Assembly (NCBI RefSeq): GCF_019649055.1
Contig: NW_026570223.1
Location: 2,232,001-2,296,000 of the forward strand
Direction of reading: 5' to 3'
Source of the DNA: Paramacrobiotus metropolitanus
Taxonomy: Eukaryota; Tardigrada; Eutardigrada; Parachela; Macrobiotidae
DNA: 64,000 bases
Below the pieces are notes generated by a model. The model saw only the letters and a program-made list of their open reading frames with translations, was not told the DNA's origin and did not search any database. Below, in pieces: positions 42,490 through 55,000 of the stretch. The position numbers were made by a program, and so were the translations under genes. Every line of letters starts with the position of its first letter. Positions within the stretch are counted from its first letter, which is position 1.

Positions 42490-45400
42490 ATGGGTAACGA
42501 CGACAGTGCCCAGCCTCATGTACAAGTTGACCAGTGGTATTTGGAGTACATTCAAGATGCCATTTCGACTATTAAAAAACAGGAGAAGAGCCCCAGTATT
42601 TTCCGCGTTATTCAAGAACTGCAAGCCAATGCCGATTTTAATTATGATTCTGGCATCTTCGAAAAGAATCTGGAGATTTGCGTGGCGGCTGGACATCTTT
42701 ATCGACTGCCTGATCATACGGCAACCACCAACAAATTCTATTCGGACATCCTTTTTGATTGCGCCGACTACAAAAAACAGCGCCGCTTCACCATCACCAG
42801 GCCGGACGATGTTCAGAATGCGGTGTTGTGCGCAGTGAATGAGCTCATCCAGTCACAGGAATCCAATGATGTTGGCGTCAGCTTCGACGAGATTCATAAC
42901 TTCATTATGCAAACTTACATGTAAGATACGAGCATTACGTGAATTACGTCTGATTACTCATTTATGTACTGTAACGCATCGACCTTTTTATAAAGTTGTC
43001 GCGAATTTTTATATCTTCATAATTTTTATGATCCAGATTAACAGCATATATATAGATATAAAGATACCGTACAATTAACTTTATTTCAGTTTCGTACTTT
43101 GTTTTAGTACTGGTTTGGTAATTACACTGAGTCTACACGTACATATGTATTGTACATGTGTTAGTTGAAATAACGTACGATATTATTGCAGAAGTAAGCA
43201 GAGTATTGTTAATGCGGGTGACGGTCCAATTACCAAAATTAATTAACAAACACAGCAGTGATATATTATACGCCATGTTGATTGCATAGAACTGATGCAC
43301 AGAAAGTATGGCTATTATGGTTACGTCATTGTTGTTGCATAAGTTTGGCTTTTCTTTGCATTTCTGCCACAGTTACACTAGTATGCATACAATTTATTTT
43401 GCTTTAAGATGCTTTGTTTATTTATTTTTGATGAGCTATTTTTTTTATTGTGTTTTGTTCGTGACCTTTTGTTTCAACTGGACAGAATAGCCATACCACC
43501 GGACGATCTGCGTCGCCGAATGGAAACAGCTCTGAATAAACTGGCTATGCTGCAACAAATTATTAAGCGCAATCGACGGTACCGTCTCCCGGAACCACCT
43601 TCCGCTAAGCCTAAAAACCCGGAAAGCGAAAGTGTTGATGTGCCGGCCCCGCCAATGGTATGAGACAGAATTATGCGCAGTTATGAATAAAATATCTATA
43701 TTTGCAGAAGTTCTGCCTACCGAGTTTTTTCAGTCTTTGGTGTGAAAAATTATTGCAAAAATGGCTTGGTTACAGTATTTCCCGTAATCAAAAAATTTTT
43801 TCAGGAGAATGGTCGGTCTGCGTGTGTTTCGGATACATCGATGTCATCAACATCGGACAGCAGTGACGATAGCCGGTCATCTTCGCACTCTTTCTCGTCC
43901 TCGTCACGCTCCGACGACAGTATTTCCATTGGGTCGAATAAAAAGCTGTTTCGGGCGTTCGAGCGAAGAGCCAATTCGGAGCCACGGGCAGTTCTGGATA
44001 TCATTGATAAAGCTGCAGCACCGGTTACGTCAGCCCCGCTGTGTGTCGTAGTGCCGGCGAAATCTCCCGATCCGCCTGCGGAGCCGTTGTGCTGCCTGCG
44101 GTGTAATAAATCTTCGACCACAATGGATCACTTTGACCAATGCCATAATGGATTGCTGCTATCGGAACAGGAAACATTTACTCTACAGGAGCGCAAGGCG
44201 GTAAATTTTTCGGCTTTGCGGGACAACTTAAGGATTTATAAAAATAGTTTTAAAAAGGACTGCGACAAAATTTAACACATAAATAATAATAATTGTAGGG
44301 GAAAAGGATTTATAACAAATATTGATGTATATTGTATGACAAATATTATTGTACTCGTATATCGAAATTCCATCAATACTAATATCTTGTATCTACCGGT
44401 ATATTCAGTGCAATACACGTTTACCCATATGCAGTATTGTTTACAAGTCCAACAATATCGTGTATTGTATATGTATTGTATGTCTTTTCAATACTTCTAT
44501 CTGTAAGATATGTTTCTGCATTTTAGCGCTGGTTTGCGGTAACGAAAAAAGATTACAAGGTTCGCTGCGAAAATGCCGGATGCACCAAGCAGTTCCGGAA
44601 AAGTACAGACCTTTATCGTCATCTAAAAGTTTGCCAATTTGGTAAGGAAGTCAAAGAAAACAGAGCTGCAGAAGAGATCACCGACGACTGCCACGAAAGC
44701 GGTTTTTGCCCAAGTCCCGAGATTGCACCCAGTATCGTCCAGAATGACGAATCAGAAACCCAAATTGGTAATGCCAATGCCGACGGAAAAACAAACGGTG
44801 CCTCAAGCAACAATATACAATCGAATGATTATGCTGAAGAATCCGAGAAAGTTCCCATACAAGTTGAAAATGGTGAAAAAAAGAACAGCCACGTCCAGTT
44901 TAATGGTCGGAAGGAGATCATTAATTCATTCGAGAGTGAAGAGCGCAGCAGCCAGAGTAAGCTCAGTACTAGGAAAAGAAACGGTTCGCAGAATGGTCGT
45001 GGTAAGAGACTTCGTAAAAGCGCGGAAAAACTTGCCTCGGAGAGTGAAGAAGACGAGCAGACTCGCCGAGCCCGAGCCATGATCACATGTGACCTTTGCA
45101 ACCGGATAATCCATCGCGAACATTTCCTCGAGCATGGCGAAGATCATAAGACGGCGAAAGTTACACAGCCTGAGAGTGCTCAAAACAAAACGAAAACCAA
45201 GGGAGGTCGCAAGAAAAAGTATGTATGATTTGTTTTATTCACATTCTTTACTCATTTCTGCAGATCCTTTGCAAAATATTGTTTTGGTAACAAACAAACA
45301 ATGAAGAGATTGTTTTCTGAATGACGTGTTTTTCAGTCGTTTTTATATTGTGGTAAAGCTTAGTTTATTCAAGAGCAGACAAAACCTCAGGCACTCGCTA

Positions 45401-46650
45401 GTCAGATAGTGCTAGCGCTGTGACCTTTTCTTGGTATCTGTAGAGTGTTTTTCTTTGCAGAATACCGGCAGGTGCAAAGAAAACGGCGTCCGTGGCCGGT
45501 GGCGCTGTCACTGCCGCTAAACAAATCGATTTGCTGGAGGAAGATCGAGATGAAGCACCTGGCGCTGCAAACGAAACTGAAGGGTGAGATATCAAAATAA
45601 GTTTCGTTTCTTAAAAGCGAATTATTTCGTAATTGCTCTTTAGCAGTGCAGTAGACTGATCGGTCATTTTTAAAGTAATTATTAAGGTCATACATATGAT
45701 ACAATACAATTAGCTTTATTTCTACATGCAGCACAGTATACATGGTGCTTGTACTTTGCATTAGGGCGCAGCCGCTGCGAACCAGCACACCGGACGTTGT
45801 GGCCATGACCAAAACGGTCAATCGGAAGAGAGTGTTGTCAGCCTCACCCATTACATCAGCAGATGAAGCTGAAGTGGCGGAAGAAATTCCAGCAGTTATT
45901 AATACAAGATCGAGTCGCGCCAAGAAGTCTGTAAATACACGGTCAGTTGCCAACAAGAAAAAAATACCGGCATCATCGTCTACCGAAGGTACAAAGGAAA
46001 AAGCGGTTGACAGCGTGCCATCCAGTAAGTAACAGTTCCATATAAAGAGATACGAGTACAGTACTTATTTTTACTTACGTATCTATATAATTATTATACT
46101 TTATCTTATTGATCTTACGGACACAGTATTAATTAAAATGGGTGTTGTTATTGAACTTTGTTGTTTCAGAAAAACAACCTCTGCTCCCGACACCGCCACC
46201 ACAGATCCCAACTAAATCGAACACTGCTGAAAAACTGCGGTGTAAGTTAGTGTTCGGTTTTAAATCGGTGTTATCAGAAGCAAAACAGCAGTTCGGACTA
46301 TTATAATTAAAGCGTTCAAATGCCCAAATTTATTGCAATTTGCTACAGTTTATTTCTGAATCTGCAAAACAGCGTACGACAGCAGCAGCTCGTACAGCTT
46401 GGATTGTAAACCGTTCGATTTTATATTGTTGGTGCAGTAATGTGTTTAATTTGCAAAGGTTGTGATTTGTAGGTTAAATAAAGTGCAGACGGAGATCAAG
46501 AAGGCGACCTTTTTCCAAACCCAACTGGCCAAACGACAAGCGGCCAAGTCCCTGCAGGTGGCAGAACAGGCAACTGACAGCAGTGTTAATCCGGCTGAAA
46601 TCTTACAGGAAAAATCAAAGCCAAATTGTGTAAAAAAATTGGCGCTTTAG
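42490..46650 (+). CDS. Winged-helix (KAT6/SAMD1-like) plus C2H2-like zinc-finger protein B
   Basis: Probable chromatin protein of about 780 residues. Exon 1 (42490-42921) has a SAMD1/KAT6-type winged helix (VDQWYLEYIQDAISTIKKQ, FEKNLEICVAAGHLYRLPD). A second winged-helix-like part spans the exon 1/2 junction (AVLCAVNELIQSQE; RRRMETALNKLAMLQQIIKR, 43487-43659). Exon 3 (43805-44200) is Ser/Asp-rich, then CLRCNKSSTTMDHFDQCHNG. Exon 4 (44527-about 45219) has VRCENAGCTKQFRKSTDLYRHLKVC, a basic/acidic disordered stretch and CDLCNRIIHREHFLEH. Exons 5-8 (from about 45461, 45764, 46171 and 46474) give a Lys/Ser/Ala-rich tail. Four clear junctions keep frame. The zinc-finger part and its phase-0 intron match protein A at 24805-26953, but A has AT-hooks in place of winged helices. 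No MYST acetyltransferase domain is present. Confidence 0.82.
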
Positions 46651-47266
46651 AATGCCGTTGGGAGGAGAATTTACAGAAGTGCGCACTTTAAAATCGCCAA
46701 CAATTACGCTGTGTTATCAGCTCATGTTCCGATCTCATTTTTTTTCATACCGAGCAAGTGTTATGTGGGCGACATGATTGTGATTATTGATAGCATTTAA
46801 TCTTTTTTTTTAATTTTATGCATTGGGAAAGGGAGCATTTTGCTGCAGATATTTGTGAGCTTGTACACCTTTAGAACACGGAGCGTGATTTGTTTGACGT
46901 ACGCAACTGCCATGTTTAAGTGCGACGTACAATACTCTGTAGATGTCGTTGTTGTTATCATCCTTATTCTTGTGCTGTAATAACAGCAGTTGGTTTGTAA
47001 TGGAAATTTCCATGATTTGGCATTAAAGGTTACCCTACCTGTTTATACATGCTAAATAATGCGGTACGTAATTATATCGTTATTGATTTTGTTGTTTATC
47101 TGACCGATGTGCCTAAGCAACGCAATTGCAAGACTCGCGTGCATAGTCGTCAGCGAGACATCAAGCATTATTTGAGTGTGGTGATTCGTATTCTGGTTTT
47201 GCTCCATTCCTACACCTACCTGTGAATTTTTTGGCGATTCGTGAGATTAATCTTTTTTTGAAGAAA
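46651..47266. other. Intergenic between zinc-finger B and the p25-alpha gene
   Basis: 3' UTR of the former and promoter of the latter. No coding sequence supported. Confidence 0.55.
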
Positions 47267-50200
47267 ATGGCTATTAACTGGGGAAGTATCGATAGCAATG
47301 TTGTCAACGAAATCCGATCAGAGTACGAAAAATACGGCCGCTTCGGGGATGACTCCTTCCATGGTGACAATATTACACTGAAGAATCTGGATAAATGGCT
47401 GTCGGAAGCGGGGGTTTTAGGTGACCGACTGTCGGCTACCGATACGGGGATTGCGTTTAAACGCATACTTAGGTACTCATATATTACGTATAATATGGTT
47501 TGCACAAGTTTTTGATGTTACGTTTAATCTGTTGTTAATTATCACGCACATCATAAAATTAATTTATAACTGGTTACCCCAAGTATTTATTGCTTTTCCG
47601 GGTTGTTAACGAAAGGACTTTACAATTATTAATATGTTCTATCACTTACTAAACCATGCCATACCCGTCGCAAAATTCATAACGGTTAGTAAGTGAGAAG
47701 ACGTCGTGGTCAAATGTTTCGTGACAGTGTTTGATGAACAAAACGTTTTAAATTAATCCACATTGAGTTAGTTTTTTGTAATGCGCAACAGTGGTTTTAA
47801 TATGCGGTGAATTAATTTATATGGCTCTTTTAGTAACGAACAAAGAACGATGCCATTCGATAAGTTTAAGGACTTCATTTCCGATCTGGCACACAGCGCC
47901 AACCCATCGAATCCCGATGCAGCCTTCAAAGACATGGTTGCCAAGTTGCATCAGCGTCGCACGCCCAGCAAAAACAGTGTCACGGTACGGTACTGAAAAA
48001 TTTGAAACAATATTTTTGAAATTTCTGGAGTTGCGGTTAAACCAAATATTCTCAACTCCCGAGTATTCATTTCTCTAACAATACCGATACGCAATTTGTT
48101 TCCGCATCTGTGGAGAATATGAGTACTTCTGTGTAATTGCTACAAATTTACAATTATAAATGTCGGAACTCGGAAAATTATAGGAGCCGGTGAAATCGGA
48201 TGTGGTGGATCGGTTGACGGATCCGGCCGGTTACACCGGCACGCAGCGCTTTAGTGCGGATGGGAAAACAGTGGATGGCCGGCACAATTTACCTGATCTG
48301 GAACAAGTGCGCAACGATGGATACGTGGCCGGCTATAAGAACGCAGAAACCTACGATCGTGACCATAATGTCAATGTACGGGTATAAATACCGCATGATC
48401 AGTCTAATTGATCTGCTGTGTGTAACCCGGATTGCGTTGTAGAAAATTAATTACTCCTTGAAACACCAAACAATTTTAATTTTCAACCTTTTGAGTAACG
48501 AAGAACATTTTTGAAAATTGTACGCGTTTACGTATGCACCTCTGACTGGTGAGTTCATATTGTACAACAGTAGTACAACCGGCATTGTACAGTACGCTTT
48601 CGCCATTCCTGCTGATATTACTTCAAGTTGGGCTGTTTTCCTGTGGTGTTATACATAATTTTAACTTAATTTGTTGCAGGTGCCGAAATACGACGCCGAA
48701 GAGGAACGTAAGCGACAGGACGCCGCTCATCGCTACAACACATCCAGCGATACGACCCGCAACCGGGACCAGTCTGCTGCGGCAAGCAAACCCGCCAACT
48801 TGACGGATGACTACCGGCTGCACAACCAGTCACCGCGTACCAATCCGCAGGACACTGCCACACCCAAATATGATAACGACTTGATTATCAACAACACCAC
48901 GGATGCGGCGCGCACAACCAATACCCCGGATACGGCACACGCCGCGGCGGCGGCCACTGCAGCCCGGCATGACTACGGGCAACCACCGGAGACCAACAGC
49001 AGTATTCTGCGGCGGGTGGCCAATGAGACGCATTATACCGGTGCCGACGGGAGCGGTTTTCGTCCGGAGGATGCTCATCGTAATAATACGGATACCGCCA
49101 AGACGGCGGGAAATATGGGGCGTGAACAGCGTGAGTATGATACCAACCGGGATGTAAAGGTCAGTGCACTCAACTGCCGTAATGCAACGATAATTTGACA
49201 GATAATTCATTTTCTCAAAGCAGTACATGTCAACAATAGCGCCAAATTGTATTATAAAAATGAGTATTGTATGAGTATTTCTTTTAGGGAACCACACTGC
49301 GTACAGACATTGATCGCCACAATGACCGGGAAGTGCGAAGCCCGGTGACACCAGCCGGACTGAATACCACTACGAATCTGACGTCCAACCGAGCTGCTAA
49401 TGTGACTGATGCCGCTCGGGCCGAGCAAACGCGAACCAAAGATTACGCCACTAGTCCAGTTCGCAACGAGACGGTGACCGCGGAGCATCACACGGTATAC
49501 TCACCGGTGTATTCTTAATAGTCGCGTAATTCTAGCAGTGGCCTACATAGTAAAGTCAGAGTTACTAGTTACAATATATTATTCAAAATTATCATAAAAA
49601 TTTCAAGGGCATTATGATTGTTAGAACGCTCAGCGTGTTCCATCTGCCGATCGTCTGGCGGATCGTAACGCTCCCGCATCCTATCATCGTGACAATATTT
49701 CGGGTCAACCAGCCGATTTGTCCAACAAAGACCGGGCGCGGGAACCGGCATACAATAAAAACGCCGATGCTCAACATACGCATGCCAGGACCGATTATGT
49801 TAGTCAGAAAATCTATTTCTAAATAAATAATAGTTTATAGCACTTGTATGCATTGGACAGTTTCATATTTCAGGGCCGAACGCACACCGAACGGGACGAA
49901 CGCCATGTGGAACGGCCAAACATTGCGAATGTCCGTACCGATAGCAATCAGCACCGCATCGAAGCGGACGCACGGGATAAGACCGTACGCCTCAACCACA
50001 ACCTGAAACAAAGAGAATTAGTAAAAACGAGTTGTTCACTACAGGGTTATGATCGAACAGCGGAAGCGGCTAAAGGTCATACCGAGGTAGAAACACGAAC
50101 GCTGCCGGCCACTAATCTGGAGCATCGAAGCGAGGGTCGGGCAACATCACCCGGTGGGCGGGAGGCCTACTCGGATGTACGCGCCAATTACCGCGAAGGT

Positions 50201-51037
50201 CAACCGACTTACAATGTAAGAGAACCCGCCGTCAGTTCTTTGGCGATCAGCGATTTACCATCGCAAAACCATATGCCTGTGTTGTAACAACGCCTTCTCG
50301 CGATCGTACCATATGTTTAATAGGAACTTCAATAATAAATAAACTTTTTATGATGTAGCAGTACATTATTGTGCTTATGGCTTCGAATAAACTTTTTTAT
50401 GTGTAAACAGGATTTTTTTGTTCATCATTAGGAGAAACATGCTGTAGATGCTCACGCACGTTCAGCTGAACATGCCCGGGTAGTTGATGACGCCAGCAAG
50501 GTTGCCGGAAGTCGCAGTGCGGATCAACATGCTCGCACTGAGAATGTGCCAAATCCCACTTCACAGAACGCCACGCGCACCGAGACCAATGTTGACAGCT
50601 ACAAGGATAGCGGAAAAATTATAATACCGTAAGAAATGCTAGCAAAATGTAATACGTACCGCAGGATCACAGACTCACAGTGACATACAGCCCAAGTATA
50701 TTCAGGGTACAAGTTTGACAAACCTGACAGCGACAGTAATCTTGCTTGTGTCGCTCTACACATACTCTGAACTACAGCGCTGCCAACAACAAAAATATTT
50801 ATAAACAACAAATTTTCTATTGCATCTACTCGGTAGATTTTTTCGTAAGATGCATACGTGTACAAATACTTAGCTATTTACTGCGCTAACTTGTTAGCAT
50901 GAGTTGTGTCAAACAGCCAAAAGATAGTGAACCAGTGTAAGTTGCATACTGATTTACAGGAAGCGGGAACACATCAAGAAACTACGACCACCACTGCATC
51001 AAATAATTATGTGTCTGGAGACAAAGAGAAAGCATAA
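47267..51037 (+). CDS. p25-alpha (TPPP-family) protein with a long LEA-like disordered tail
   Basis: TPPP proteins bind and bundle microtubules. Exons 1-3 (47267-47472, 47834-47984, 48184-48381) encode a whole p25-alpha domain of about 185 residues: YEKYGRFGDDSFHGDNITLKN, DTGIAFKRIL, FDKFKDFISDLA, VVDRLTDPAGYTGTQRF and the family end NDGYVAGYKNAETYD. Most TPPPs stop about there. This one continues in frame through exons 48680-49159, 49288-49494, 49625-49798, 49874-50215 and 50432-50628 for about 465 more residues, plus a last exon at 50960-51037. The tail is rich in Ala, Asn, Thr, Arg, Asp, His and Gln, has one Phe in exon 4, no Trp, almost no Cys, and no membrane segment; short motifs such as DAARTTNTPDTAHAAAAA and DAHARSAEHARVVDDASKV recall LEA-type helices. 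Five junctions are phase 0. The final junction is uncertain: strict splicing gives a basic end, while the compositionally matching frame is EAGTHQETTTTTASNNYV. Confidence 0.85.
50021..50044 (+). other. In-frame 24-base gt...ag segment in p25-alpha tail exon
   Basis: Begins gtaaaa and ends ctacag, is a multiple of three and encodes VKTSCSLQ, the only Cys in the called tail exons. Too short for an ordinary intron; may simply be coding. Confidence 0.4.
50334..50343 (+). terminator. Possible internal poly(A) signal of the p25-alpha gene
   Basis: Two overlapping AATAAA motifs about 50 bases after an in-frame stop (50285-50287) reached if the donor at 50216 is not used; another AATAAA follows near 50386. 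A shorter isoform ending in an intron is possible. Confidence 0.4.
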
Positions 51038-52013
51038 TGAGATTATGATTCTATAATATTCACGCAGTAAACCCCGATTTAATATTCTGATAATTAACGC
51101 AGCATTGCGTGACCCGCAACTGGCACACTCTTGTTTGTTGTATTTTGCCTGCAATTTTGTGGAGCACCGTAATGACCTAAACATTTGTTAGTATTTATGA
51201 TACTGCAAAATTATGCGAATCAACTTTTGCCTGCTTAAAAAATCATGTTTTTTTTTCATACTTTATAGAAGTTATCATTTAAAAATTTTGTGTATAATCA
51301 GATCAAAGCGCAAAGAATGTGAGGTACGGTAGAAGTGCAGTACTGGATACCAATGGTGTCGTTTGCCGGATAATAACACTACTATTTGATAATAAAACAG
51401 CATACCATACAATTTTCTGTTCCTCGCTGTAGAACAATGCGTTCTCTCACGATCAAACTGCACGATTTTATTAATAAAGTGGCAACCATCGGGCGACTTG
51501 TTACGTGTTGATGGGAATAACACATGTTCTCTCATCGGCCTGGCTGCTACTGCACATCTATCGACATGTTGTCAAAGGTTGCAATCATAGCGATTTATTT
51601 TGCCTGCTGTATATTATGCAAGACGATCTTAAGTAAAACCATATGAAAGCCATAATAAACACCCCAGCCGAACAAACCCAACGTAGTCCTGCCGTCTCTT
51701 TGCTGGTACTGTCCGGTCAAAGTAAACTTCCGTAAATCTTTCTACAAGACGATTATAAATATTTCCCACTTGTTTCTTGAAATAACTTTTTGGGTGGCGG
51801 CTGTCTTGGTGCTGTCTTCCAAAATTTGCTTGCACGTTATCACACATGATACCATACATACACCGCTGCGCGGCAGTAATGACATTGCTTAATTGCCGCA
51901 TTTTAGCGTCCACTTGTTAAAATTTCAGTGTAATGTATTATTAGGTGTTGTTAATGTTTTATGTATCCATATTCATTCCTGTGCGGCACGCACACCTCTA
52001 CCTCGTATAAAAC
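51038..52013. other. Intergenic between the p25-alpha and hydrolase genes
   Basis: p25-alpha 3' UTR and hydrolase promoter. Minus-strand frames at 51275-51913 show no recognisable product. Confidence 0.5.
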
Positions 52014-55000
52014 ATGTTTTTATTTATACGAATTTTATACAGTTTGCTTACATTGGTAATGGTCTGGCATTGTACAAAGTGTGTAATACATTCCAAAAGG
52101 ATGTCGATGCTATTGTGGAGGCGGAAATTTCGAACTGTCAGCATAAGGCGGGACTGGGAGTGGTGGTTGTATCCAGGAACAACAATGGACGAGGGATTGC
52201 CCAAAATTTATCATACACAAAAGCCTTTGGTTTCAAGAATATAGAAGAGAAGACTCTGGCTGATGAAGATACAATGTTCTGTATTGGATCGCTAACCAAA
52301 CATTTTACTACAACGCTGATCCTGCATTTGCTTGAACTTATGCAAAAGAAAGGTTACCGCCAGTAAGTAACCATACTTGCATATCATTTTCGGCATGCGA
52401 CAACTTGAAAAAGCAGGATTAGCAAACAAAACCTGATGCTGATAAAAAATAATTAAGACTTATTATTAAGCGTCCATGTTTAAAAGTTTTACACAGCGTT
52501 CGGTACTGTAAAAATATAGCTACTAATGGTAAGTATGTAGATTTAGGAAGATTGTCTGCACTTCTGCAGCTTGCAAACACGGATTTGTTTAGCTTGTTTT
52601 CCTCATGCATCTCGTAATAAATGTAAAGGATAGCTTCGCTATTTATTAAACTATTTAATTTTAGTAACACTAAAAAGATGCAAAGCATCTGTACTGTCAT
52701 TCTTTTCGTCGAGTGGCTGATTAAAAGCTTAAAAATTATTACAAACGACGTTGCTGTGTTTACGGCCGGTATTCTAAAGATTTACATTTTGTGATAAGGT
52801 ATTCGCTACAGTCTCCCATCACGGAAATTGACCCGGCGCTAAATTTCTCTGGCTCACAATTTGTCAATACAACGTTAGAGGATATCATGTCACACCGTAC
52901 TGGGATAGCAGGTATTTTGTTGATTAGGCGATTCGTTTGCGGGTGTTTTATTAATTAAAATTAAATAGATACCGTATGTGCCTATGTGGAATTGCCGTGT
53001 GGTGAGGGCATCGATTGTAGTGATAAAGTTTTGAAGCTGTATTAATCGATTATATTGTTCATTAACGTAAGTATATCACCACTTATGGTTAGCGCGATTT
53101 ACCATTATTTGTAACGAATTTTTGATATTTCGCTGTGTGTTTTAGAATTTGATCTTTAATAATATTATCTTAAAACAACTGTATACCAATCAGTCTGTAT
53201 TTTCTCATACGCAGACCTATCGATGTGTTGTACGATTTTCACTATAAACAGATAAACAAGCAAGGCCTCTGCGCGTTGTTTTTTTTAGAAGTCTTCGGAC
53301 AGTTTTGGGTTGGATATCATAAGAATGTCAGCAGGCAGAATTTGACGGTTATTGCTGCAAAACTTCCTCGCCTGGCAGATAACAGAGCGAAATACATCTA
53401 TAACAATCATGTTTTCACTGTAGCAGGTAACATAAAGCAGCATCTGTCTATTCACAGTCATGTAACCTTTGTTTTGCGAAATTTAGAGTGATAGGAATCA
53501 ACTACTGTATTTTTTACATGTAGGACACGTTGCGGAGATACTAGGAGAAGTTTTGTTGAACAGACCGGTTTCGTGGGAGGAATTGGTACAAAAGTTTTTG
53601 TTTGATCCGTTGCGCATTAATTCCTTGGTGAAATTTGCCGGGAATAATTTTTCATCTGGGGAAAAATTGGCGACTCCCTATCTCACGAAAAATGGAGAGT
53701 ACCACAGATTGGATGACAACGTGCTTACACTAATCGAGCCAGCCGGACCAGCGGGGTGGGTTTTATGACTGCCGGCAAAAGTGTACTTCTATACATCATA
53801 AAAAACTTCCTATGTTGAAATGCCAAGTATCTGTATTCTGTAATAGGCTTGGTGAATTTTTGTTTTGCAAACCCCACCAATTTAACAAAGTTAACCGTGT
53901 GTGGTATGCATCTGTAATCAAAATGAATTTACTACCGGCATGTGTATTACAGCAGTGCATGTAAACTTGTACGTATAGACACACACGATAATATATCAGT
54001 ACTTACTTAGTAGTATTATAACTGCCGCCTTTTCGTGATCTTCTTTTTTCGGCGGTTTGATTCACTACTACTATAGAACAATAAGTGCAGTACATTTTTT
54101 CACGCTTATCCTTTTGTTGTTGTTTTTATTGTTTAGCTCTTTGTGCATGTCTCCAAAAGCAATGAAAATTTGGATGGATTTCCTTATCGAAAGAGGTTAC
54201 TCTAGTGCCTACTTGCCTCCGAAGCCCTTCGCAAATTATTCACTGTATAAACGAATGCCGATTGTATCGCCGTCCTCCATCACAGAAACCTGGGAACCCA
54301 GAGTATGCTTCCCTAGTCACAAAGGTTTAAAGGCGTTTCGTGTCAGCGGGAGTCGATCATTCACCATGAACGAGTACATCAGAGAACGCAGAGAACATGC
54401 CGGCTACGGGTTAGGATGGATTGCATCTAAACACAGAGGTCGCTGTTGATTACTTAATACGCTACTGCTTTTAGCTCGTACTCCCAAGTTAAGTAAAATA
54501 ATATTTTACACGTGCAGAGGTTGAAAAAATTAAGGAAGTTGTCCACGGCGTCAGTGTAAGTGCTAAGTGCCTGTCGTGTTTTAATAGGTTATCGCTCATT
54601 GGATCACAGTGGAGGATTTTACAATTATCTATCGTTGCTCTCGGTTTTTCCCGATCAGAACATCAGTATATTTACGAGCTCGGCTGGTCCTTATACAACC
54701 ACTACCCGCAATCTCCTTTGGCGGGTGCATTATAATATCTTCGATCATTTAATGGGACTTCCTCCAAGTATTCCTGAAAAGTGCATCAACCACAGCTTAT
54801 CACCTGTAGGTGTTTCACATACCAATAAGACTCCTGTGGTGAAAGTCGATGTTAAAAATTATGCTGGAACCTACTATCATCCCGTGCACGGGCTTTTAGC
54901 GGTCGAGACGTCGGCTGAACCGGCATCGGGCTTGAATCTGATCTGGGGGCGCTATGGAAACGCCAGTATTGAGTGCCGTACATCGAAGACTGTGTGTGAA

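Noticed and set aside
44829-45183. Overlapping minus-strand frames of 85-90 codons
   Set aside because: Antisense of the Lys/Ser/Glu-rich exon of zinc-finger B; Leu/Ser/Phe-rich output is typical of such shadows.
48830-49351. 173-codon minus-strand frame over the p25-alpha tail
   Set aside because: Opposite-strand shadow of the tail; low stop density follows from the biased composition of the plus-strand coding sequence.
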